Shown: piece after piece, positions 1 through 5,634 of the stretch
How positions within the stretch are numbered: position 1 is the first letter of the stretch
Layout: the number at the start of each line of letters is the position of its first letter
Source: Clostridiales bacterium
GTDB taxonomy: Bacteria > Bacillota > Clostridia > Oscillospirales > Oscillospiraceae
Length of the DNA: 6,012 nucleotides
NCBI GenBank assembly: GCA_004558115.1
Contig: SFDT01000052.1
Location: 1-6,012, forward strand
Reading direction: 5' to 3'
Notes under the pieces: generated by a model
Databases searched by the model: none
Seen by the model: only the letters and a program-made list of their open reading frames with translations
What the model was told of the DNA's origin: nothing
Program-made: the position numbers and the translations under genes

Positions 1-211
1 CGGACAGGGTCTTCACATCGAAGCCCTGATCCTCCAGGGCCTTCATCACCAGCTTGCGCCGCCAGTCCTTCTGGGCGGGGATGGAGTCAAACTTTTCGAG
101 TTCCTCGGCGCTGTGGCGCAGGGTCTTGTCAAAGAGCAGGTTCTCGTCCTCATAGACGCCGATTTTGGTGGACGTGGAGCCGGGGTTGACGACCAGAATT
201 CTGTAAGACAT
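1..211 (-). CDS. buk: Butyrate kinase, N-terminal part (gene runs off the left edge)
   Basis: Seventy N-terminal residues are visible and the frame is open to the window edge; the family is about 355 residues, so roughly a fifth is present. The protein begins MSYRILVVNPGSTSTKIGVY. The NPGSTSTK stretch (residues 9-16) is the phosphate-binding first motif of the acetate/butyrate kinase (ASKHA) fold. The form NPGSTSTK, followed by YEDE and later RHSAEEL and FDSIPAQ, is that of butyrate kinase rather than acetate kinase, which has NAGSSSLK. The enzyme is cytoplasmic and converts butyryl phosphate plus ADP to butyrate plus ATP (the reaction is reversible); it normally partners phosphotransbutyrylase, which is not in the window. 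Branched-chain acyl phosphates are possible alternative substrates. The start is fixed by AGGAGG nine bases upstream. A terminator and a promoter separate it from the dehydrogenase operon, so it seems to be its own transcription unit. Confidence 0.93.
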   Translation of the reverse strand, partial: MSYRILVVNPGSTSTKIGVYEDENLLFDKTLRHSAEELEKFDSIPAQKDWRRKLVMKALEDQGFDVKTLS

Positions 212-220
212 GGGAATTTT

Positions 221-226
221 CCTCCT
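221..226 (-). promoter_or_regulatory. Ribosome binding site of buk
   Basis: A perfect AGGAGG on the minus strand lies nine bases before the ATG at 211-209 and decides the start. Upstream, minus-strand CTGTT (258-254) can pair with AACAG (229-225), assisted by a T-run and A-run between them. The pairing would cover the first two bases of the ribosome binding site. This leader stem is AT-rich and weak, so any regulatory role is speculative. Confidence 0.85.
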
Positions 227-278
227 GTTATTTTTTTGAATTGTTCCGTAAAAAACAGCCTGATAACGACTTTACTGT

Positions 279-308
279 ATTATACAACAGTCGGTCAAGC
301 CGTGTAAA
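279..308 (-). promoter_or_regulatory. Sigma-A type promoter for buk
   Basis: On the minus strand TTTACA (308-303, five of six consensus bases) is followed after 18 bases by a perfect TATAAT (284-279). Transcription would start near 272, giving a leader of about 60 bases. The -10 lies inside an imperfect dyad, ACTGT-N8-ACAGT (291-274), which could be an operator for a repressor. The dyad is short and may be chance. A TTGACC at 298-293 is only 8 bases from the -10 and so is not a usable -35. Confidence 0.75.
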
Positions 309-349
309 CTACTTTTTCTACTATAAGGAAACAATTTCGCAAAAATGTT

Positions 350-374
350 AAAAAAATATCCTGCGGCAGAATAT
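350..374 (-). terminator. Rho-independent terminator upstream of buk
   Basis: The minus strand reads ATATTCTG, loop CCG, CAGGATAT, then a run of T. The stem has eight pairs including one U-G pair, and seven consecutive T (356-350) include the last stem base. It lies downstream of the dehydrogenase operon and about 40 bases before the buk -35. It should end transcripts from the operon, working together with the GC hairpin just upstream at 404-379. Confidence 0.7.
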
Positions 375-378
375 GCTG

Positions 379-404
379 AGGGGCCGGGCATGCGCCCGGC
401 CCCT
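379..404 (-). terminator. Strong GC hairpin preceding the U-tailed terminator
   Basis: This is a perfect 11-bp inverted repeat, AGGGGCCGGGC and its complement, around a four-base loop. It is only four bases from the U-tailed hairpin at 374-350. It has no T-run directly after it on either strand, so alone it is not a canonical intrinsic terminator. It more likely pauses polymerase or blocks 3' exonuclease as part of a tandem terminator. Confidence 0.55.
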
Positions 405-423
405 GTGGGACTGTGCCAAAACG

Positions 424-497
424 TTTCATACCAAAACCTGTTAAAAAGCTTGAAAAGCTTTTTATAGCACCGAAGGTGCGTCAGGTTTTGTATGAGA
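424..497 (-). other. Three-way-junction-like inverted repeat structure
   Basis: An outer stem pairs 427-430 with 491-494 and 432-440 with 482-490, leaving base 431 as a bulge; 424-426 and 495-497 can extend it with one wobble pair. Inside it are two hairpins: a 5-bp stem (467-471 with 475-479) and a perfect 10-bp stem (442-451 with 455-464). The linkers are only one or two bases. Both inner loops read UUC on the minus strand. The nesting gives a compact cloverleaf-like fold, either as transcribed RNA or as extruded DNA. I could not match it to a known riboswitch or ribozyme core. Confidence 0.6.
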
Positions 498-500
498 CAT

Positions 501-524
501 CACAGCGCGTTTTCACACGCTGTG
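501..524 (-). repeat. Inverted repeat, 7-bp stem
   Basis: CACAGCG (501-507) pairs with CGCTGTG (518-524) around a ten-base loop. It sits between the branched structure and the next GC hairpin and is one of the consecutive units of the intergenic element. Confidence 0.6.
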
Positions 525-541
525 CGTGCGCCCGGCGCACG
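525..541 (-). repeat. GC inverted repeat, 7 to 8-bp arms
   Basis: CGTGCGCC (525-532) is complementary to GGCGCACG (534-541) around a single central base. In RNA the innermost pairs must open, leaving about six pairs. It abuts the preceding hairpin and is one base from the long palindrome that follows. Confidence 0.6.
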
Positions 542-542
542 G

Positions 543-572
543 GATTCTTGATTAAATTTTTAATCAAGAATC
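543..572 (-). repeat. Perfect 14-bp palindrome next to the E3 stop codon
   Basis: GATTCTTGATTAAA (543-556) is perfectly complementary to 559-572, with only two bases between the arms. On the minus strand it begins four bases after the E3 stop codon. A second in-frame TGA (573-571) overlaps its first arm, giving two stops separated by one codon. There is no U-tract after it, so it is not a standard terminator. It could be a 3'-end stabilising hairpin, a protein-binding dyad or one end of an inserted repeat. Confidence 0.75.
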
Positions 573-576
573 AGTA

Positions 577-1962
577 TCAGGAGACATTGTGGATGGCCGA
601 ACCGTTCCACGCGGCGTGGAACGCCTCTCCCAGGGACTCGCTGACGGTGGGATGGGGAAACACCGTGTGGACCAGCTCCTCCGCACTGGCCTCGGCCTCC
701 ATGGCGGAGGCGGCCAGGGCGATCATCTCCGTTGTGTGGACGCCGTACAGGTGAACGCCCAGGATCTCGCCCAGCTCCGGCTCCACGATCACCTTGATCA
801 GACCGTCGGTATCCCCCTCCACCAGGGACTTGCCGTTGGCGTAAAGCGGGAAGCGCCCTACCCGGATGCCGTCGCCATACTGTTCACGGGCCTGGGCCTC
901 CGTAAGGCCCACGGAGGCGATCTCCGGGGACATGTAGATGCACGACGGGATCCGGTCATACCGCATGGTCTCGCCGCCGCCGCAGATGTTGGCCACGGCG
1001 ATCTCCGCTTCCTTGAAGGCGGTGTGCGCCAGCATGGCCTTTCCGTTGGCGTCGCCCACCACATAAATATTGGGCAGACTGCTGACCAGGTGCTCGTCGC
1101 AGGCAATGGCTCCCCGCTCCAGGGTCAGGCCGATGTTCTCTGCGCCCAGCTCCTGCACCCGGGGACGGCGTCCCAGGGACATCAGCACGGACCGGGCCGG
1201 AAGCTCATGGGTCTCGCCGTTCCGCTCGTAGACCACGGCGTCCTTTCTGATGCGGGTCACCTTGGCGCCCAGGCAGAAGTCCACGCCGTCCTTTTCCAGA
1301 CGCCTGCGGGCCATGGCGGCCACCTCCGCGTCCACCATGGGCAGGATCTCCTCCGCCATTTCCAGCACCGTGACCTTGCAGCCGAACTGGCTGAAAACAT
1401 ACGCAAACTCGATGCCGATCACGCCGCCGCCCAGCACCGCCAGGGACTGGGGCACCGTCCGGATATCCAGAAGCTCGGTGCTGGTCATCATACGGCAGCC
1501 CTCGTCATAGACAACGGACCTGGGGATAACGGTCTCGGAGCCGGTGGCGATGATAAAGTACTCGGAGGTGACGGTCTTTCCGCCGTCGACACGGACGGTG
1601 TGGGGGTCCGCAAATTCCGCCTTCCCGTTTATCACCGTCACGCCCGCCCCCTTCAGCAGGGCCCGCACGCCGCCTACCAGCTGGCCCGTGACCGCCTTTT
1701 TCCGCTTCTGCAGCGCGTCCATGTCCACAAAGGCATCGCCGGAGCCGCCGATGGAGAAGGACGGCGCCCGCCGGAACTGCTCCAGCAGTTCCGCGGTTTT
1801 GACCATCACCTTGGTGGGGATGCACCCCACGTTCAGGCAGGTGCCGCCAAGCTGGCCGTTTTCCACCAGGCAGGTCTTTTTCCCGGCCCGGCCGGCCAGC
1901 ACGGCGGCCGCATAGCCGCCGGGGCCGCCGCCGATGACCGTTACGTCAAATTCATAACTCAT
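577..1962 (-). CDS. lpdA: Dihydrolipoyl dehydrogenase (E3 subunit)
   Basis: This cytoplasmic FAD flavoenzyme re-oxidises the dihydrolipoyl arm of E2 and passes electrons to NAD+. All the class hallmarks are present in 461 residues, the usual length. The N-terminal FAD motif is GGGPGG (11-16). The redox disulfide is GGTCLNVGC (C42 and C47). The NAD-binding motif is GGGVIG (178-183) and the second FAD motif is VVGDANG (301-307). The C-terminal dimerisation domain ends with HPTVSE, giving catalytic H437 and E442. There is no N-terminal lipoyl domain, unlike some clostridial E3 proteins. The ATG follows the E2 stop by 12 bases, and its ribosome binding site GAGGGG overlaps that stop codon, which suggests coupled translation. 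It is the last gene of the operon. E3 proteins can serve several complexes, but its position ties it to this one. Confidence 0.97.
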   Translation of the reverse strand: MSYEFDVTVIGGGPGGYAAAVLAGRAGKKTCLVENGQLGGTCLNVGCIPTKVMVKTAELLEQFRRAPSFSIGGSGDAFVDMDALQKRKKAVTGQLVGGVRALLKGAGVTVINGKAEFADPHTVRVDGGKTVTSEYFIIATGSETVIPRSVVYDEGCRMMTSTELLDIRTVPQSLAVLGGGVIGIEFAYVFSQFGCKVTVLEMAEEILPMVDAEVAAMARRRLEKDGVDFCLGAKVTRIRKDAVVYERNGETHELPARSVLMSLGRRPRVQELGAENIGLTLERGAIACDEHLVSSLPNIYVVGDANGKAMLAHTAFKEAEIAVANICGGGETMRYDRIPSCIYMSPEIASVGLTEAQAREQYGDGIRVGRFPLYANGKSLVEGDTDGLIKVIVEPELGEILGVHLYGVHTTEMIALAASAMEAEASAEELVHTVFPHPTVSESLGEAFHAAWNGSAIHNVS

Positions 1963-1974
1963 GGCGCATTCCCC

Positions 1975-3303
1975 TCACATCAGGATCCGGACCGGATTCT
2001 CCAGCAGTTCCTTCATATACTCCACAAACCGGGAGGCCAGCAGACCGTCGATGATGCGGTGATCCACGGAAAGCTGAATGTTCATCATGGGACGGATGGC
2101 GATCTGATCCTCGCCGTTTTCGTCCGTGATCACCACCGCCTTTTTCCGCACGGAGCTGACGGAAAGGATCGCGGCCTCCGGCGGGTTGATGATGGCGGTG
2201 AAGTTCTCGATGCCGAACATACCCAGATTGGACAGCGAGAAGGTCCCGTCGCTGTATTCCGCCGGGGCAAGACGCCCCTCCTTGGCCCGGGCCACCAGGT
2301 CCCGGGTCTCCGCCGCGATCTGGGTCAGGGTCTTGCTCTGGGCATTCTTCACCACCGGCACGATCAGCCCATTGTCTCCAGCCACCGCCATGCCCACGTT
2401 GGTGCTCTCATAGGTGACGATCTCATCGCCGATCAGGGCGGAGTTGACGCCGGGGAACCGGGTCAGCGCCCGGCTGGCGGCCTTGATCAGCAGGTCGGAC
2501 ACGGCAATCTTCTGCTCGCCCTGCTCGTTGAGCATCCGGCGGAAGGCCGTGAGGTTGGTGGTATCCACGGAATCCGTGAAGTACAGGTGGGGGGCCGTGA
2601 ACTTGCTCTGGGACAGGCGGTCGCCGATGATCTTCCGCACGCCCTTATAGGGCGCGGTCCCGGCGATGCGCTTGTTGTCGCAGGATACGGCGGCGGGAGC
2701 CGCCTTTGCAGCCGCCTCCACGTCCCGCTTCATCACCTTGCCGCCTGCGCCCGTGCCGGTCACGGTCTCCAGGGGCGTTCCGGTCTTTTCCGCCAGCTTC
2801 CGGGCAAGGGGCGATGCCTTGATGTCCCGGGCGGTGATGCCGCCCTCATAGCCCGTTCCACGGATCCGGGCAATGGAGGCCATGTCATATTTCTCGTCCG
2901 CAATGAGCTTGCGGGCCTTGGGGGTCAGCTTCAGGCCCTCCGCGGACGGGGCCGCTTCCTGCTCCGCGGGAGCGGGGGCGGGCTCATCGTCAAAATCGGC
3001 CGTTACGGCGGCGTCCGGCGCCACGTCCATCACATGGGCCTTCAGCGCCGCGTCGGGATCCTCCCCCGCCTCGCCCACCACGGCGATGGGGGTGAACACC
3101 GGGACGGTCTCCTCGTTTTCCACCGCGATCTTCAGCAGGGTGCCGCTTTCGGCCGCGTCGATGGTCACGACGCTTTTGTCGGTGTGCACGTCGAAGAAGG
3201 GCTCGCCCTTGCGCACCGTGTCCCCCACCTTTTTGTGCCACCCCATCAGGCTGCCTTCCTCCTGCGTGAAGCCCAGCTTGGGCATGATAATTACCTTGGC
3301 CAT
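1975..3303 (-). CDS. pdhC/acoC: 2-oxoacid dehydrogenase E2, dihydrolipoamide acyltransferase
   Basis: This is the structural core of the complex; it carries the swinging lipoyl arm and transfers the acyl group to CoA. Of 442 residues, 1-80 form a single biotinyl-lipoyl domain with the lipoylation site TDKS (K43). Residues 84-124 are an Ala/Pro/Asp-rich flexible linker. Residues 126-162 and 163-200 both look like peripheral subunit-binding domains, each with a P..AR start and a GTG..GG turn (149-155 and 183-188). After a short linker, 214-442 is the acyltransferase domain with catalytic DHRIIDG (H415, D419). Two subunit-binding domains are more than the usual one. AGGAGG sits seven bases before the ATG and overlaps the E1 beta stop. 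The acyl group is probably acetyl, since the E1 partners look like pyruvate or acetoin enzymes. The lipoate must come from ligase or synthase genes outside the window. Confidence 0.95.
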   Translation of the reverse strand: MAKVIIMPKLGFTQEEGSLMGWHKKVGDTVRKGEPFFDVHTDKSVVTIDAAESGTLLKIAVENEETVPVFTPIAVVGEAGEDPDAALKAHVMDVAPDAAVTADFDDEPAPAPAEQEAAPSAEGLKLTPKARKLIADEKYDMASIARIRGTGYEGGITARDIKASPLARKLAEKTGTPLETVTGTGAGGKVMKRDVEAAAKAAPAAVSCDNKRIAGTAPYKGVRKIIGDRLSQSKFTAPHLYFTDSVDTTNLTAFRRMLNEQGEQKIAVSDLLIKAASRALTRFPGVNSALIGDEIVTYESTNVGMAVAGDNGLIVPVVKNAQSKTLTQIAAETRDLVARAKEGRLAPAEYSDGTFSLSNLGMFGIENFTAIINPPEAAILSVSSVRKKAVVITDENGEDQIAIRPMMNIQLSVDHRIIDGLLASRFVEYMKELLENPVRILM

Positions 3304-3315
3304 GGATCTCCCTCC

Positions 3316-4296
3316 TTACAGCAGCTTTTTCACGGCGTCCAGGATCATATTCTCGTTGGGTACCACCAGCTTCTCCAGCACCGGGCTGAACGGCAGCGGC
3401 ACATCCGGCGCACAGCAGCGCATCATGGGCGCTTCCAGATCATAGAACACCTCCGGCATGATGGAATAGCCGATCTCGCCGGAAATGCCGTAGCTGGTGA
3501 AGCCCTCGTCCACCACCAGCAGCTTTCCGGTTTTCTTGACGGACCTGATGATGGTCTCCTTGTCCAGGGGCTTGATGGTGCGGGGGTCGATGACCTCGAT
3601 GCTGACGCCCTCTTTCTCCATGTGCTTGGCAACGGTCAGGCTCTTGCCCACCATGTTGGAGGTCGCAACGATGGTCAGGTCGGTGCCCTCCCGCACCACG
3701 GCGGCCTTGCCGATGGGGATCAGCAGGTTTTCGTCGGCGTCGTCCGGCATATCAAACTGCTGGCTGTACTGCATCCGGTGCTCCACCACCACCACGGGGC
3801 TGTTGTCCCGGATGGCGGACTTCAGCAGTCCCTTGGCGGTGTATGCGTCGGAGGGGACCACCACCTTCAGGCCGGGGAAATAGGAGATAATGGAGTTCAG
3901 GCTCTGGGAGTGCTGGGCGGCGCTGGCGCGGCCCAGGCCAATGGTGGTGCGCAGCACCATGGGAACGGGCCGCTGGCCGCCGGACATATAGGTGATCTTG
4001 GCCATCTGGTTGACGATCTGGTCCATGGCCACCAGCATGAAGTCGGAAAACATCACCTCGGCGATGGGCCGCATTCCGGTCAGCGCCATGCCCACGCACA
4101 TTCCCACAAAGCCGGACTCGCTGATGGGGGAGTCCTTCATGCGCAGGTCGCCATACTTTTCCCACAGGCCGGCGTTTGCCTTCCAGGTCCCGCCGTTGGG
4201 GCCCACGTCCTCGCCGATCATCATGACCATGGGGTCACGGGCCATTTCCTCGTCCAGCGCCTCGCGTACTGCGTCTCTATAGTAAATCTTTCTCAT
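3316..4296 (-). CDS. pdhB/acoB: 2-oxoacid (pyruvate/acetoin) dehydrogenase E1 component, beta subunit
   Basis: This subunit pairs with E1 alpha to form the alpha2-beta2 thiamine-diphosphate enzyme that decarboxylates the substrate and acylates the lipoyl arm of E2. Its 326 residues match the family length. Typical features are IGEDVG (27-32), the SPISESGF segment whose E60 should activate the thiamine cofactor, the FSDF segment (83-86), GGQRPVPMVLR (106-116) and AAQHSQS (126-132) with H129 near the active site. The C-terminal transketolase domain has DPRTIKPLD and VDEG. The ending DVPLPFSPVLEKL resembles AcoB (PFSP) at least as much as classical PdhB. The start is supported by AGGAGG overlapping the E1 alpha stop codon, 10 bases before the ATG. 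Nothing is truncated or missing. Confidence 0.94.
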   Translation of the reverse strand: MRKIYYRDAVREALDEEMARDPMVMMIGEDVGPNGGTWKANAGLWEKYGDLRMKDSPISESGFVGMCVGMALTGMRPIAEVMFSDFMLVAMDQIVNQMAKITYMSGGQRPVPMVLRTTIGLGRASAAQHSQSLNSIISYFPGLKVVVPSDAYTAKGLLKSAIRDNSPVVVVEHRMQYSQQFDMPDDADENLLIPIGKAAVVREGTDLTIVATSNMVGKSLTVAKHMEKEGVSIEVIDPRTIKPLDKETIIRSVKKTGKLLVVDEGFTSYGISGEIGYSIMPEVFYDLEAPMMRCCAPDVPLPFSPVLEKLVVPNENMILDAVKKLL

Positions 4297-4311
4297 GATC
4301 CTTCTTCCTCC

Positions 4312-5265
4312 TCATTCGCAGAAGATGCCCTTCATCAGGTCGCTCTCATCCGGATAGGGGCTGTCCACGGCGAATTTGCACGCCTCCTGGATCTCCTGCT
4401 CCACCTGGGCCTCGATGGCGGCGATCTCGTCCTCGTTCAGATATCCGGCCTCCCGGAACAGCTTCAGCGGGTCCCGGCTCTTCCAGTACTCCAGCTCGCC
4501 CTCTTTCCGATAGCGGCCGGGGTCGCCGCCGTTGTGTCCGTGCTGGCGATAGGTCTTGCACTCTACAATGGAGGGGCCGCCGCCGGATCGGGCCTTGGCC
4601 ACGGCCTGGGATACCGTGTCGTATACTTTCTCCACGTCGTTGCCGTCGATGGTATAGCCGTCGATGCCGTATCCCACGGCCCGCTTGGCCAGGTCGTGCT
4701 CCTTGGTAACGCGGTCGATGTCCACCGTGATGCCGTAGTGGTTGTTTTCGATGATATAGACCACCGGCAGGTCCCATGCGGCGGCCATGTTGATGCTCTC
4801 GTGGAAGGTGCCCTCGTTGGAAGCGCCGTCGCCGAAGAAGCACAGCACCACCTGGTCGGTGCCCCGGTATTTGCAGCTGTAGCCCGCGCCGGTGGCGATG
4901 GGAATGCCGCCGCCCACGATGCCGTTGGCGCCGAGAATGCCCAGGCTCATGTCCATGATGTGCATGGAGCCGCCCTTGCCCTGGCAATAGCCGGTCTTTT
5001 TGCCCAGGATTTCCGCCATCATGCGCTTGACGTCGGCGCCGCGGGCCACCAGGTGCCCGTGGCCCCGGTGGGTGCTGCCGATATAGTCGTCCGGGCGGAT
5101 GGCGGCGCAGGCGCCCACGGCCACGGCTTCCTCGCCGATATACAGGTGCGCCAGGCCGGGCATCAGCCCCCGCTTGTAAAACTCGAAAACCTCTTCCTCA
5201 AATCGACGGATCCGGAACATGCTGGCATACATGGACCGGGCCATTTCCTTATCCCTGATACTCAT
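4312..5265 (-). CDS. pdhA/acoA: 2-oxoacid (pyruvate/acetoin) dehydrogenase E1 component, alpha subunit
   Basis: This is the thiamine-diphosphate-binding half of the E1 heterotetramer. The 317-residue protein carries the thiamine motif GDGASNEG...ENN (145-175), the THRGHGH histidine cluster (65-71), HLYIGEEAVAVG (40-51) and KGGSMHI (97-103). The KTYRQHGHNGGDPGRYR region (237-253) corresponds to the regulatory/phosphorylation loop of mitochondrial homologues. The FHESINMAAAWDLPV pattern is closest, from memory, to the AcoA branch, so acetoin remains possible. No acetoin regulator is present in the window, and KDG kinase and butyrate kinase neighbours fit pyruvate as substrate. Branched-chain oxoacids seem less likely because E1 alpha of that type is longer. 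AAGGAG lies seven bases before the ATG, and the gap to the small membrane-protein gene is 18 bases. Confidence 0.94.
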   Translation of the reverse strand: MSIRDKEMARSMYASMFRIRRFEEEVFEFYKRGLMPGLAHLYIGEEAVAVGACAAIRPDDYIGSTHRGHGHLVARGADVKRMMAEILGKKTGYCQGKGGSMHIMDMSLGILGANGIVGGGIPIATGAGYSCKYRGTDQVVLCFFGDGASNEGTFHESINMAAAWDLPVVYIIENNHYGITVDIDRVTKEHDLAKRAVGYGIDGYTIDGNDVEKVYDTVSQAVAKARSGGGPSIVECKTYRQHGHNGGDPGRYRKEGELEYWKSRDPLKLFREAGYLNEDEIAAIEAQVEQEIQEACKFAVDSPYPDESDLMKGIFCE

Positions 5266-5283
5266 GTGTATTCTCCTTTTGCT

Positions 5284-5547
5284 TCATTCATTTTCCTGCG
5301 GCTGGCCGGAGGATCTCTCCATCCGCCGCCGTTCATACTCCGCTTTGGCCGCCTTATACCGGCGATAGCGCTTCGTCTCAGACCACGCGCACCCCAGAAA
5401 CACCAGCATGGCGGCGGCAAACAGGGGCCAGTACGCGTTGGACTGCAGCGCAAAGTGAACGGCGGCATACGCCCACAGGGCGGTGCACAGATAGCTGCCG
5501 ATCAGGCTGTAGATCGGGCTGCGGACTTTCTTTTTCCAGATGGTCAT
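5284..5547 (-). CDS. Small two-helix membrane protein, function unknown
   Basis: I do not recognise this 87-residue protein. It has a basic start (MTIWKKKVRSP), a first hydrophobic helix at about 12-34, a short QSNAYW turn, and a second hydrophobic helix at about 39-54. A highly charged helical tail (57-87, rich in K, R and E) follows. The basic residues before helix 1 and after helix 2 suggest both ends face the cytoplasm. There is no signal-peptidase site and no catalytic motif. A strong AGGAGG (5563-5558) 10 bases upstream, and an 18-base gap to E1 alpha, make translation and co-transcription with the dehydrogenase genes likely. A role in membrane association or regulation of the complex is only a guess from position. 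Confidence 0.75.
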   Translation of the reverse strand: MTIWKKKVRSPIYSLIGSYLCTALWAYAAVHFALQSNAYWPLFAAAMLVFLGCAWSETKRYRRYKAAKAEYERRRMERSSGQPQENE

Positions 5548-5557
5548 GGGAAGCTCT

Positions 5558-5563
5558 CCTCCT
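5558..5563 (-). promoter_or_regulatory. Ribosome binding site of the small membrane-protein gene
   Basis: A perfect AGGAGG follows a run of seven A and precedes the ATG at 5547-5545 by ten bases. It is the main evidence that this short unrecognised frame is translated and that its start is correct. Confidence 0.8.
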
Positions 5564-5595
5564 TTTTTTCACCGGATATGGTGCCGATAAACCCA

Positions 5596-5622
5596 CTGCC
5601 CGCCGGCACAGCCGGCGGGCAG
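5596..5622 (-). terminator. GC-rich hairpin after kdgK, without a U-tract
   Basis: CTGCCCGCCGGC (5596-5607) is perfectly complementary to 5611-5622 around a three-base loop. The hairpin starts 12 bases after the kdgK stop codon, which is where a terminator belongs. On the minus strand it is followed by TGGGTTTATC, a poor U-tract, so termination may be partial. I see no promoter between it and the next gene. It may therefore be a leaky terminator or an mRNA-stabilising stem inside a longer operon. Confidence 0.6.
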
Positions 5623-5634
5623 AACTCAGCCAGA

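Larger units (their letters stand above)
405..576 (-). repeat. Gene-free, hairpin-packed intergenic element, possibly a repeated or MITE-like palindromic unit
   Basis: This stretch between the E3 stop codon and the terminators contains no credible coding sequence; an open frame crossing it on the plus strand continues into the antisense of E3. In transcript order it holds a 14-bp palindrome (572-543), a GC hairpin (541-525), a 7-bp hairpin (524-501) and a branched structure (497-424). About four fifths of the bases lie within these inverted-repeat units, far more than a terminator needs. The AT-rich patches differ from the GC-rich genes around it. I see no terminal inverted repeats or obvious target-site duplication. 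A dispersed repeat family or a structured RNA are the two readings; neither can be proved from a single copy. Confidence 0.5.

Noticed and set aside
293..298. TTGACC as the -35 box of buk
   Set aside because: It is only 8 bases from the TATAAT; TTTACA at 308-303 has a workable 18-base spacing.
405..576. CRISPR array or self-cleaving ribozyme
   Set aside because: The hairpins differ in sequence and are not regularly spaced direct repeats. No hammerhead core (CUGAUGA with GAAA) is found on either strand.
571..580. TCAG-TA-TCAG as an insertion target duplication
   Set aside because: The two copies are adjacent at one end of the element; no matching copy is found at the other end near 405.
413..754. 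Plus-strand open frame of 113 codons crossing the intergenic element
   Set aside because: It runs through the hairpin array and into the antisense of the E3 C-terminus. It has no ribosome binding site, and its composition reflects the inverted repeats.
2873..3445. Longest plus-strand open frame, 190 codons, antisense to E2 and E1 beta
   Set aside because: It lies opposite two unmistakable genes, is low-complexity Ser/Ala-rich, and is expected from GC-rich codon use on the opposite strand.
5262..5468. Minus-strand open frame overlapping the small membrane-protein gene and the E1 alpha start
   Set aside because: It is in another frame with no ribosome binding site and Pro/Arg-rich content. 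The membrane-protein frame has a strong site and coherent helices.
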